Positions 1 to 10,851 of a stretch of DNA of 64,000 bases are shown in pieces. The DNA comes from Scilla litardierei (lineage: Eukaryota > Streptophyta > Magnoliopsida > Asparagales > Asparagaceae), in assembly GCA_030789695.1 (NCBI GenBank), contig CM061139.1, forward strand, positions 203,147,641-203,211,640, in the 5' to 3' direction. The first letter of the stretch is position 1. The number at the start of each line of letters is the position of its first letter. Under the pieces are notes generated by a model. It did not search any database and was not told the DNA's origin. It saw only the letters and a program-made list of their open reading frames with translations. The position numbers and the translations under genes are program-made.

Positions 1-1745
1 AAGTAAAAACATAGACGTATCATTTGCCTCTCTTTTTTACTTCAATGAAGAAAACTAAGTTAGCCGCTATTTAGAGTAATTATGTATTCATTCACTTTGA
101 GACACACCGCCGCTATTCTGTTATTAGTTAATAGATGTAATGATCAGTAATTTAATCTATTTCTAGTGCACAGCACAGCACAGCACAGCACATCACGGGA
201 CATAAAAATAATGAGATCAACTTTGAGACCAATCAATAATGCAATGCAATACCAATCGAACCCAACGGAAAAAGATTGTTGCCAAAGGAGAAGAGCGTGT
301 TGGGTTGGTCCGGTCGTCGTCAATCATTGCGTGATTTGTGGCGAGAAAAAAGTTCAGATACATGTCGATGGTGGATGGACGGCTGGGATGACATCCGCTT
401 CTTGTGCTAAATTGTTATGTGGATTCGGGGAAATGGGGCCCCAGCAAGCCCATTCAAAGTAAAAAAGACAGCCGTCCGATGCTCTCTCGTCGTGAGGGGG
501 GATACGGGCCAGCATGTGCTCACATGGGCCGATGACGTCACCTCACCCACCACCGCCCTGCTCAGACATAAAATCTCTCCCCCTCGTGGTCCCGCCCATC
601 CCTCTTCATATTTTTGTCTTTTTTGTTTTAACATTATTTTCCTTCCAAAAAACAAATGATATAAATATATTAAAAATTAAGCATTTGATCACCCTCGTTA
701 GCTCTCATCTATTACACAAATGTTTTTGAACAGTGTTGCTCACTAAGACAAGACAGTGAATAGAATGACGGCTACGATTGAACAAATTTTAAGAATAAGC
801 GTTTGTAAATATTTTGGTTAAAATTTTGAGGGAAATTTTTTTTTGTTATGCGAGGAGAATATTTTTGAAGATGGCTGTAATTCTTTTTTTGGAGGAGATT
901 TTGAAGAGATGGCAAATTTTAAGAGTGAGAGGGAGGTTTCGAATCGGTTGCAATTTTTCGAGGGGATATTTTGAATGACTTGTGGACTATGGTCATGGTT
1001 TATGACTAGTCTATTATACAAATGAGGGAGTTTCTGAATACGGTTGTTGATTAGAACAAAAGGATGTGTTGGGCAACTGTAATTGAATCTTGAGGAAACA
1101 GGAATTGAATCTTGAGAAATCAATGTGTATGATGAGAATTTGTGAAACTTTAGGCAGAAGTGCTAATATTTTGGTGGGAAATTTTTGGGTGGAAATCCAA
1201 AATTTTTTGGGAAACTAAATGTTGCGGGGAACTAAATGTTGTGGAACTAAATATGGAGAAAACTAACTTTTGGAGAACTAAATCTTTTTAGGAACACTAA
1301 ATTCCTCGAGAACAAAATTTTCATTAAAATATTAAGGGGACCTAAATATGGAGAGAATTAAATATTTAAATTTACACGGAAAACTAAATCTGAAGAGAAC
1401 TAAAATTTGGGAAAACTAAATTCTACGAGGGAAATTATTTTGAATATGGTTAATATTTTCAGTTTCAATGTGGTTAATATTTTTGTTGTGGGGGAAAATA
1501 TTTTGAATGTGACTGTAAATTTTTTTGGGTATTTTGAGTAGGTTGCAAATTTTTTGGAGGTAGATTATGAATGGCTTGAATTTTTCTGGTATATATTTTA
1601 AAAGTCATGTGAACTAAATTTTAAGGTGAAAATATATATGTCGTGAACTAAATTTTGGTGGAAATACAATTTTTAGAGAGAATTAAATTCTCTAAAGAAA
1701 CTAAATTTTAGTTTTAATGTGGTTAAAATGTTTTGTTGGGTGGGA
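1..1745. repeat. AT-rich non-coding DNA with degenerate GAACTAAAT-type repeat
   Basis: No convincing gene is visible. A short CAGCA microsatellite lies near 171-192. From about 780 the sequence becomes a G/T-rich, A/T-rich repeat. Between 1190 and 1720 the motif GAACTAAAT recurs in many degenerate copies, spaced 15-40 bp apart. The same order of motifs (TTGAATCTTGAGAAATCAA, then GAACTAAAT copies, then ATTTTGAAGGTGG) is found near 40320-40675, so this is a dispersed repeat family, not random AT-rich DNA. I cannot assign it to a named transposon class. Small open frames here look random. Confidence 0.6.
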
Positions 1746-1767
1746 ATACAAGAAAACGAAGAAGAAT

Positions 1768-2783
1768 CAAAAGAAAAAACGTGAACGGTGATTGGATTGA
1801 CGATAAAATCGAATCTTGGGTCGCGAACAGTGATTCGATTGATGATGAAGAAAGAGAATTCTTGGTTCAGTTCTCCACCTTAATGACAGAAAAAAGGATT
1901 GATCAAATTCTATTGAGTTTGACTCATAGTAATCCTTTATCAAAGAATGACTCTGGTTATCAAATGATTGAACAACCGGGATCAATTTACTTACGATACT
2001 TAGTTGACATTCAGAAAAAGTATCTAATGAACTATGAGTTCAATAGATCCTGTTTAGCAGAAAGACGGATATTCCTTGCTCATTATCAGACAATCACTTA
2101 TTCACAAACCTTGTGTGGGGCTAATAGTTTTCATTTTCTATCTCATGGAAAACCCTTTTCGCTCCGCTTAGCCCTATCCACTTCTAGGGGTATTTTAGTG
2201 ATAGGTTCTATAGGAACTGGACGATCCTGTTTGGTCAAATACCTAGCGACAAACTCCTATGTTCCTTTCATTACGGTATTTCCGAACAAGTTCCTGGATG
2301 ACAAGTCTAAAGGTTATTTTATTGATGATATTGATGATATCGATATTGATGATAGTGACGATATTGATGATGACCTTCATACGGAGCTGCTAACTATGAC
2401 GAATGCGCTAACTATGTAAATGACGCCGAAAATAGACCGATTTGATATCACAATTCAATTCGAATTACCAAAAGCAATGTCTCCTTGCATAATATGGATT
2501 CCAAACATTCATGATCTGTAAATGAATGAGTCGAATTACTTATCCCTCGGTCTATTAGAGAACTATCTCTCCGGGGATTGTGAAAGTGTTCCACTAGAAA
2601 TATTCTTGTTATTGCTTCGACTCATATTCCCCAAAAAGTGGATCCCGCTCTAATAGCTCCGAATAAATTAAATACATGTATTAAGATACGAAGGCTTCTT
2701 ATTCCACAACCACGAAAGCACTTTTTCATTCTTTCATATACTAGGGGATTTCACTTGGAAAAGAAAACGTTCCATACTAACGG
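1768..2783 (+). pseudogene. ycf2: Plastid ycf2 fragment, left part (nuclear plastid DNA)
   Basis: The translation matches the C-terminal third of Ycf2, the large plastid-encoded AAA-like protein needed for plant viability. It carries the segment [20 protein letters not shown], the P-loop GSIGTGRS and the acidic [13 protein letters not shown] tract. The frame is open from about 1733 to 2419, stops prematurely at TAA just after the ALTM motif, and has more stops to 2783, although ycf2-like sequence continues ([11 protein letters not shown], then ...FHLEKK.FHTNG). The homology begins near 1768 without the N-terminal part of the protein. It is therefore a nuclear copy of plastid DNA and not a functional gene. 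It is cut at 2788 by an LTR retrotransposon and resumes at 13588. Confidence 0.95.
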
Positions 2784-2788
2784 ATTCG

Positions 2789-5521
2789 TGTAACGACCCG
2801 CTCTCGGGGGCCCGTTACTTATTCGATTTATTTGCAGGTTCCGCAGTTTACCAGTGAAATCAGCATAGTCACAACGCAGAGATGTACCAACAACACTCAA
2901 ACCAGCTTACAGACATTATTACAGTTCAAATTAAAGTACAACAACCAGCACTCTCTCACACCGATACATGAAAGGAAAAGTACAGAAAGGAAATACAGAA
3001 TGGAAATACATCTCACAACACACCAATACAGATAACTAAAACTCCGCGGCTTCTGGGTCGTACGCAGGCTCCTCGTACTCTGGAGCGATCTCCTCGATCA
3101 GGTCGTCGTCTGTCGGTGCCACAAGTGGAACCGAAGGTAAGTCACAAAGATTCTAAACAAAGAAAAGGAGTACTGTACAAGTATGACAAGCAGAAGTAAA
3201 GTACGGTGTAGTGTCTGTACAAGTGCAGAAAGTAAAGTGCTACAAGTGCAGAAAGTAAAGTGCTACAAGTGCAGAAAGTAAAGTGCATGACTGTAAAGGA
3301 GTAACTGTGCAAGCTCTACTAGAACTACGTGACTCAAGTCGGAGAGTACAATATGTGACCGTTCAGTTCGTCTCTTGCCTGGGTGCTACCCAGACGAATG
3401 CCGGTACCCAGGCAGCAGTATGGTTTGCCGAAACGCAGGCAGCAGGACAGGGCGCCGAAACACAGGCGACAGGACAGGTAGACCAAACTCTAGTCACTCC
3501 CGTACTCTCGCAAACTATGAGTTACCCCAAAACCCGGTGATGTGTCAAGTACAAGTTCTCTACATGATCGTTCCATGAAATGTTCCAAGTCAAGTCCAAC
3601 ACAAGAAAAGTGGCATGTGTTTCCGTGCTTCGAGCACGTAGTAGTGCGGTGCTACAAGTTCGTACGAGCACAGTGGCTAGATTTCTAAGGTTAGAACCTA
3701 TCGTGACTTACCAAAATTAATACCGTTGTAGTTAGCCGGAAGAGGATCTAGTGCTTCCTCTGAGGCTAGTACACCAGAGTCCGTACCTGCAACACAAAAT
3801 ACTTAATTAATAAAAACACGACCTTTTCTATTTAAACAATTAAGTTAGTTTGATTTTTAAACTCGTTAAAACGGTGTCGAAAAATATTTAAAATTTTTAT
3901 ATAAACCTAAAATAATTATTTAGATTTTACTGCAAGAGGGGAGAATTTTCAGAAGCTTCTGTAATTTATTATAATTTTTAGAAACTTAGAAATAGCTTAA
4001 AAATCCGAAAAACTTAAGGAACGTGTATCTTCCGTAATTTCTTACGGGAGTAATACAAATCGGAATTACATGAACAAAATGATCCTCTCGAAGTCTAGTG
4101 TCACATATAATTTTATCAAATATTAGTGTAGGTAAAACTAGCGAGTTACGATTTTTAGAATGAATTAAACCTATTTACTTTTTAGGTTCGAAAAATCATT
4201 CCGGAAAAAGTAGGCGCCTGGTCGAGGTAAGACCAGTGCCAATGGCTCCGAAATGTCGTTTCTGATTTTCTGGGTCTATCTACGCATTTTTCTGGCCCCT
4301 GTATAATTAGTTATGGATTTATAACCATTATACCTATTTAATAATTAATTAATAATACGAAATTTACGAAATATTCAATATTTACAAGTTTGCCATTGCA
4401 AACTTACGTAATCCTCGCACAGCAGCGACGGCGGGTGAGAGGGTTCGCCGGTGGGGGCTCGGGGCGGCGCTCGCGACGGAGGAGGCGGGGCGTAGCGGGG
4501 GCAGCGGCGGGACGGCGAGCGGGCTCCGGCGATTGCAGCGGCGGGGCGAGCGGCGACCGGGTCTTCACGGCGGAGCGGGGCGAGGCGGTGGGGCGGAGCG
4601 GCGGGCGGTGGGGCGGCTTCCCACGGCGGCGTCGGCGGAGGAGGCAGCGGCGGAGACGGCGACCGAGGTCGGAGGGCGGTGGTCGGAGGGAGAGTGTGAG
4701 AGAGAGAGTGTGTGTACGAGAGAGAGAGGAGAGCGTACGGGAGAGGGAGAAAGTTGAGCGGCCTGGGGGGGGGGGGATTTTAAAAACTTTTACTTTGGGT
4801 GTTAATTAACTGGGTTAGTGGGTATTTATAGGGTTAATGGATAATTAATGGGGTGGTTAGCTTAGTTGACTAAGCTAGACATTTTTAATACGGTAGGTTG
4901 GAGCTTTTGACTAACCTAAGAAATTTTTGGAAAGTGTCTAAACGTGTTTATCATGTGGGGTTAAAGTAAATGGTAATTAGGTTATAGTAATTAACTAGGG
5001 TAGATGGTGACGGTAAAATTGTAACGAAATTACGATTTTGCCCCTACTATCAAACGTGTCCGAAAAATTACGAAAACATACCCACGGGACCGTATCGTCG
5101 CGAGGATGGCGAATACGATGTCCGTTTCCGGGTTTGGACTACGGGGATACTAGTTTTTGGCCAAAACATTTAGAAAGCGGGTTTGCGGGTTCTCTATTGA
5201 AATGATATCAGAAAATTACGAAATTAATGTGGGGAGCCCTAAATGGTCATAGGAGGTTACTGCGGAAGTTTGAAAACGTTTTGAAGACGTTTGAATGGAA
5301 AATAAATTCATCGAATCAAAACGGTAATTTTTTGAAATGAATTTTAACAGAAATGTTTTGGACATTTGAGGAAATCCGAAAATACTGAAATACAATATAA
5401 TAAGTCTAGTGCTGTAAAATATTTTTATAGAATTTTTTTTAAATCATTTAAAACTCCTGACAAGCCATTAAAATATATTAAATTCGTAATTAAATGTTTT
5501 GAAAATTTTCGAGTCGTTACA
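2789..5521 (-). repeat. 3' LTR of the Del-like element
   Basis: Left copy of the LTR, nearly identical to 10852-13587. Differences seen by eye include an 8-bp indel near 4073 (relative to 12136-12147), a longer G run at 4768-4778 and scattered substitutions. It contains three copies of a 22-bp unit near 3222-3290 (ending in AAGTAAAGTGC), a GC-rich stretch at 4430-4690, and on the minus strand a TATA box (CTATAAATA, 4825-4833). The arginine/glycine-rich frame over the GC-rich stretch is probably not a real protein. Confidence 0.95.
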
Positions 5522-5534
5522 TCCTACCCTCCTT
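5522..5534 (-). promoter_or_regulatory. Polypurine tract of the Del-like element
   Basis: Read on the minus strand, AAGGAGGGTAGGA sits immediately before the 3' LTR. It is preceded by a stretch (GAGGACGGAATTATTTTAAG) shared with the related element at 21111-21144. This is the expected place for priming plus-strand DNA synthesis. Confidence 0.85.
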
Positions 5535-5702
5535 AAAATAATTCCGTCCTCGGAATTTCTTAAATAACTTTGTTATGAAGAAGCTCAAGCAAATAAATGA
5601 TAATAATGGTCTACTAAATCAGGTTGTAAATAATATAATGTGACATCATAGCATCAAGAAAGCAAGAGATGATGTTTATGAATACTTACTATTAACATCA
5701 CC

Positions 5703-8700
5703 CTAGCTTCCGTAACTATTCTTGTAACTAGTAAGATTACCTGATTCGGCAAATAGGTACGGGTAGCGTTCTTGCATCTCGTCTTCTCGTTCCCAAGTAG
5801 ATTCTCCAGGTGAGTCGTGACGCCACATTATCCTGACAAGGTTGATTACTCGATTCTTGAGGATCTTTTGCCGTCGGTCCAGGATTTTGACTGGTTGTTG
5901 TTCGTAAGATAGATCCGGACGAACAACAATCTCAGAGTAATCCACAACATGACTAGGATCACTCACGTAGCGTCGAAGCTGTGAGACATGAAAAACTTCA
6001 TGTACTCCTTCCAATGCAGGTGGCAAGGCAAGGCGATAGGCCACCTCGCCTACTCGCTCCAAGACATCAAATGGACCAATATATCGAGGACTGAGCTTCC
6101 CTCTTCGTCCAAAACGAATCATCCCACGATTCGACGAGATCTTCAAAAATACATGATCGCCAGGCTGGAACTCTAAATGTCGGCGCTTTGCATCTGCCCA
6201 ATGCTTGTATCGATCTTGAGCCAACTGTAGCTTCTCTCTGATGGTCCGGACTACTTCCACTGCTTCAACAATCAAGTCTGGACCAATGAGCTCTCGATCA
6301 CCAATGTCGTCCCAACTCAAGGGGAACGACACTTCCGGCCGTATAGCGCTGCAAAAGGCGCCATACCAATGCTGGCCTGATAACTGTTGTTGTAAGCAAA
6401 CTCCACGAGGTGAAGATGGTCTTCCCACGATCCCTTGAAGTCCAACATACATGCACGCAACATGTCCTCCAGGATCTGAATGGTGCGTTCTGACTGGCCA
6501 TCAGTCTGAGGGTGATAAGCTGTACTGAAGCTTAATCGGGTCCCTAGACACTCCTGTAAGCTCTTCCAAAAGTGAGACGTGAATCGAGTGTCTCTGTCTG
6601 AAACAATGCTGACAGGGACACCATGCAACTTCACTATCTCCTCCATGTACTTCTTGGCAAGCACCTCGGTCGACTGGCCCACTCTGAAAGGAATGAAGTG
6701 TGCTGACTTGGTCAATCGATCAACGATCACCCAGACAGCATCATTGTGCTTCGTGCTCTTGGGCAGTCCCGTCACGAAGTCCATCGTGATGTGTTGCCAT
6801 TCCCACTCTGGGATGGGCAAAGGCTGCAACAATCCGGCAGACCGGTGATGTTTAGCCTTCACCTGTTGGCACACTATACACTTCGCCACACTGCATGCGA
6901 CGCTTCTCTTCATCCCATGCCACCAGTAGTGTTGTCGCAAGTCTTGATACATCTTCGTTCCTCCTGGATGAATGGAATATGGAGAACTGTGAGCTTCCTC
7001 CAATAGAGCTTCTCTGACGTCTCCAGATGGTACGCAGATTCGGTTACCGAATCTCAAAGATCCATCCTCATGGATCTTGAATTCAGGCCGCTGACCTGCT
7101 ATCACCATGTCTCTGATCTTCTGCAGCTTTGCGTCTCCGGCTTGGGCAGCTTTGATCTTGTCCACCAGGTCGGACTTGATCTGAAGGCTGAGCAACGAAG
7201 ACGTTACTCCAGGTAGTATGACATCCATCTCCATGGCTCGGATCTCGTGTCGAAGCCTCCATTGTGATGTGAGAGTCATCACTGCAGGAAGGCGACTTAA
7301 AGCATCCGGTACGACATTGACCTTCCCAGGATGGTACTGAAGGTCAATATCATAGTCCGCCATCAGCTCGATCCATCGGCGTTGGCGCATGTTGAGCTCT
7401 TTCTGGGTGAACAGGTATTTGAGACTCTTGTGATCAGAGAAGATCTTTACGTGTTCGCCCAGTAAAAAGTGCCTCCATATCTTTAGGGCAAAGATAACTG
7501 CCGCCAACTCAAGGTCATGAGTGGGGTAGTTCTTTTCATGGATCTTCAATTGCCTGGACGCATAAGCGACGACTCGGCCATGCTGATGCAGCACGCACCC
7601 GAGTCCTTTGCCAGAAGCATCACAAAATACTTCAAACCCTCCGGTTCTGTCTGGGATGACCAGAATCGGGGCAGAAGTCAGTCGCTTCTTCAGCTCCTGG
7701 AATGCATCCTCACAGGCCTTCGACCAGACGAACATCACGTCCTTTCTCGTCAATTTCGTCATGGCTCCTGCGATCTTCGAGAAGTCCTGGATGAATCGTC
7801 GGTAGTAACCAGCCAGTCCTAGGAAACTTCGAATCTCAGTTACAGTCTTCGGGGCTGGCCAGTTCTAAACAGCAGCTACTTTCGCGGGGTCGACGGATAT
7901 TCCTTCTCCAGATATGATGTGGCCCAGGAAAGCCACCTTGTCGAGCCAAAACTCACACTTACTGTACTTGGCATACAGTTTATGTTGTCTTAGCGTCTCC
8001 AAGACCTTCCTCAGGTGAACTCTATGTTCTTCGGCGTCCTTTGAGTAGATGAGGATATCGTCGATGTAGACGACTACGAACTTGTCCAGATGGTTGTAAA
8101 AAACCTGGTTCATGAGACTCATGAATACAGCAGGTGCATTAGTCACACCAAATGGCATCACCAGGAATTCGTAGTGTCCATATCTCGTCCGAAATGCAGT
8201 TTTGTGGACATCCTCCTTCTTCACCTTTACTTGATGATATCCAGTCTTCAGGTCCAGCTTTGAATACACGCTCGATCCTCCAAGCTGGTCGAACAGGTCG
8301 TCGATGCGGGGCAGTGGGTACTTGTTCTTCACCGTCATCTTGTTTAGCTCGCGGTAGTCAACGCACATGCGCTGGGATCCGTCCTTCTTCTTCACGAGCA
8401 GCACTGGGGCACCCCATGCGGATACACTAGGTCGTATCCATCCTTTTTGTATAAGATCATCTAGTTAAGCTCGAATCTCTTCAAGCTCGGGTGGTGCCAT
8501 GCGGTAGGGTCCCTTGGACATTGGTTGTGCACCTGGGATAAGATCAATGGTAAATTCAAGGCCGCGATCCGGAGGCAAACCTGAGAGGTCGTCCGGGAAT
8601 ACGTCCAAGAATTCTCGCACTATCTCAGGCTTCTCTTGCTCATCTTCTGCTGTAGTCGCCATGGCTTCTGAAAGTCTGGCTCGGTACTTCACAGGTCCTT

Positions 8701-9066
8701 CTGATCGACTTCCGCTGAGGAACTCGAACTTTGGATGGTTAGGTATCTCGAATTCTACCCTCCTTTGACGACAGTCAATGGTGGCGTGAAAAGTTCCTAA
8801 CCAGTCCATCCCAAGAACAGCATCGAAAGTTGGCAAATCTATCACCATGAAGTCGGCGTAGAGATCTCGTCCACAAATCACAACAGAGCATTGGAGGCAT
8901 CTGCTGGTTACTGGTAGAGACCCTCCACCGGTCTCGACCTTCCAACGGGAAGTCAGAGGTTCTACAGAGACGTCGTGTGTTTGGACGAATCGACTTGCCA
9001 TGAAGCAATGTGTAGCTCCTGAGTCGAACAGTGTGAGGGCAGGCTTACCGGCTACTAAGACGATAC
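5703..9066 (-). pseudogene. pol: protease, reverse transcriptase, RNase H, integrase, chromodomain
   Basis: Polyprotein region read on the minus strand. The protease active site DSGATHCF lies near 9020. After an in-frame stop at 8465-8467 the reverse transcriptase follows ([20 protein letters not shown], then the catalytic YIDD near 8050-8060). A second stop at 7865-7867 interrupts it. RNase H ([18 protein letters not shown]) and integrase follow: zinc-binding HPG...CIVCQ, then the D-D-E core with [17 protein letters not shown] and [14 protein letters not shown]. Near 6318 a one-base loss within the segment GRKCRSP/LSWD shifts the frame. The last part (6316-5703) contains the GPF/Y-type linker (GPFDVLERVGEVAYRL) and a chromodomain-like end (HDSPGESTWERE). 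The copy cannot make one continuous Pol protein. The chromodomain in this clade is thought to guide integration into heterochromatin. Confidence 0.93.
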
Positions 9067-9145
9067 CTATGGTAATGAGAGTCACATCTAAGCTCACGAT
9101 CCCTAAACAGAATAGTGGGTAGCTTAGTGAACGGAAATCTCATAC
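9067..9145 (-). other. Probable 79-bp intron between gag and protease
   Basis: On the minus strand the sequence reads CACAG|GTATGAG ... TTACCATAG|GTATCG. Removing 9145-9067 joins Gag (...EATDQVIT) to protease (GIVLVAGKPALTLFDSGA) in one frame, giving the residue order usual for this clade. Unspliced, the reading frame shifts between Gag and protease. The length (79 bp) is near the lower limit of plant introns. An alternative is a small insertion flanked by GGTAT repeats. Confidence 0.55.
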
Positions 9146-10283
9146 CTGTGATCACCTGGTCCGTAGCTTCGGCCTCTTCCACAGTCATGGTATAAGCTTG
9201 ACGCCTTGGAGGTGGCACCTGTGGGCGAGCTTGCTGGAATACTTGCTGCTGGGGAGGGAGTGGCTGACGTTGCTGAGCAGGTGGTGGTGGACGTGGTGGC
9301 ACATTCCTGGCAGGGACGTGGGCCGGAGCAGGGTTAGGTAGCTGAGACTTCCTCTCAGGACAGTCCCTTGCAACATGGTCCTTTGATCCACAGACCAGAC
9401 AGAGGTTTAGAAAAGATCGGCATTCTGAGCGGAGATGCCCTGGTTTCCCGCAATGATGACATATTAGGCGCGGTGGTGGTGGTGGTGGGCCCTGCCTATT
9501 GAACTGCGTCTGTTGAATGGGCCGATACATCTGATTAGGCGGGGGTCGTCGGCTAGGTCCAGCAGCAGGGGTTGGAGGTGGTTGTCTTCTGTGAGGGGCA
9601 GCCAACCCACGCCTTTCTTCCCTCTCCACAAACTCATGTTCACGAGCAGCAGCTAGAACTTCGGTGTGGGTAGATAATGTACGTCCAACTAAATTCCTGC
9701 GGATCTCTATGTTGAGACCCTGCTTGAAGCGTCGAGCCTGGGCTATTGGAGTGGCAACCAACTCAGGAGCAAAGCGGCTCAGCATGGTGAACTGGGCGTC
9801 GTATTGTTCCACCATCATGGAACCTTGCTTCAACCCAACAAATTGCGCCTCAAGTTCCATCTGGGCCTCAGGAGAGAAATATTGGGTGCGGAAAAGTTCC
9901 GTGAATGTCTCCCATTCAATCGGTCGTTAGAGACGCTTTTCTGCAGAGCCCCACCAGACTTTGGCCCCATCCGTTAGTTGGGACCTGGCAGTATCCACCC
10001 AGGCATGCCTCCCGATCTGGGCGGCTCTCAAGTTCTCTTCAGTACTTTCTAGCCATTCATCGGCCTTCATCGGGCCATCTTCTCCGTTCCAGGTCTTCGG
10101 GTAGAGAGAGCGAAATTGTCGGATGCCTCCCGTAGGGTGATATTCACCTTTGATAGCTTCGACCATTTCTCGCAATGCCAGATCCGAGATCTGATGCACT
10201 GTGGGAGTTGGCCCGTTGTCGGTCAGGTTGTTGGCTTCAGACTGATAGGCTCCATTGGGGGTCTTTGAGGTGTTTCCGTCCAT
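9146..10283 (-). pseudogene. gag of the Del-like element
   Basis: The start chosen is the ATG at 10283 (MDGNTSKTPNG). The capsid-like retrotransposon Gag region includes the motif MKADEWLESTEENLRAAQIG. A stop codon at 9924-9926 interrupts the frame, and the same frame continues with SPEAQMELEAQFVGLKQGSM. Two CCHC zinc knuckles follow (CHHCGKPGHLRSEC and CLVCGSKDHVARDC), within a proline/glutamine-rich C-terminal part. Gag packages the element RNA into cytoplasmic virus-like particles. The full length would be near 380 residues if the stop were absent. Confidence 0.9.
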
Positions 10284-10829
10284 TTCTCGAGCGCGAAAGA
10301 CCTGTTCATAATGTTTAGTAAGAACGTGTATATGTTTAGGGAAATCTGTTTAATATAGAAAGATTCCAAGAATGTCAAATGAAAAGGTCATCAAGCTTGA
10401 AGAGAGGTTGATAGTGAATAAGATCGATGACGTCACATAATCATGATTCACGTACTTACGGCCCAGCGGACACGGCCAGGGAAGTGACTAAGCCAGGATC
10501 ACTTATGCCCAGTCTAGCTAGGCTGATCCAACAGACTTTAGCCAAGCACATTGACCGGTATCATGGTCCATTGAAGGAAGATTATCATTCATATGAGTGC
10601 CACCGATACAGAAAGATTTTTATTAACAACTAGTTAATCCTATCAAAATTTAGGTTTTGTTAATGACTTCTTATTAAGGCCGGATAGGTCAACTCCATTG
10701 GGGCTCTCCGAGATGTTCACGTCCGTCTTTCGAGTGTCGAACCTGCATCCATAGAAATGTCAGCTTAGTTGAGTATCGTATACCATACACCCTGGTTTTG
10801 CTACACTGTTCTCGAGGTAGTTTGCACGG
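10284..10829 (-). other. 5' leader of the Del-like element
   Basis: Untranslated leader between the primer-binding site and gag. The block around 10420-10580 is clearly homologous, in inverse orientation, to 19340-19510 of the second element (shared phrase GGCTAAAGTCTGTTG and the palindrome TGACGTCA within ATGACGTCAC). Conservation between an element with gag-pol and one without suggests cis-acting functions such as packaging. No protein is evident. Confidence 0.6.
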
Positions 10830-10846
10830 ACCTGCATGGGCCACCA
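10830..10846 (-). promoter_or_regulatory. Candidate primer-binding site
   Basis: TGGTGGCCCATGCAGGT follows the 5' LTR end after a 5-bp spacer (minus strand). The identical 17-mer follows LTR ends at 19000-19016 and 36581-36597. It does not resemble the initiator-methionine tRNA complement (TGGTATCAGAGC) often used by plant LTR elements, and I could not match it to another plant tRNA. Confidence 0.6.
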
Positions 10847-10851
10847 AAACT

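Noticed and set aside
4390..4809. Long Arg/Gly-rich frame in the LTR (and its twin at 12461-12871)
   Set aside because: It lies over a GC-rich LTR leader on the strand opposite to the element transcript. Composition alone explains the frame and no domain is visible.
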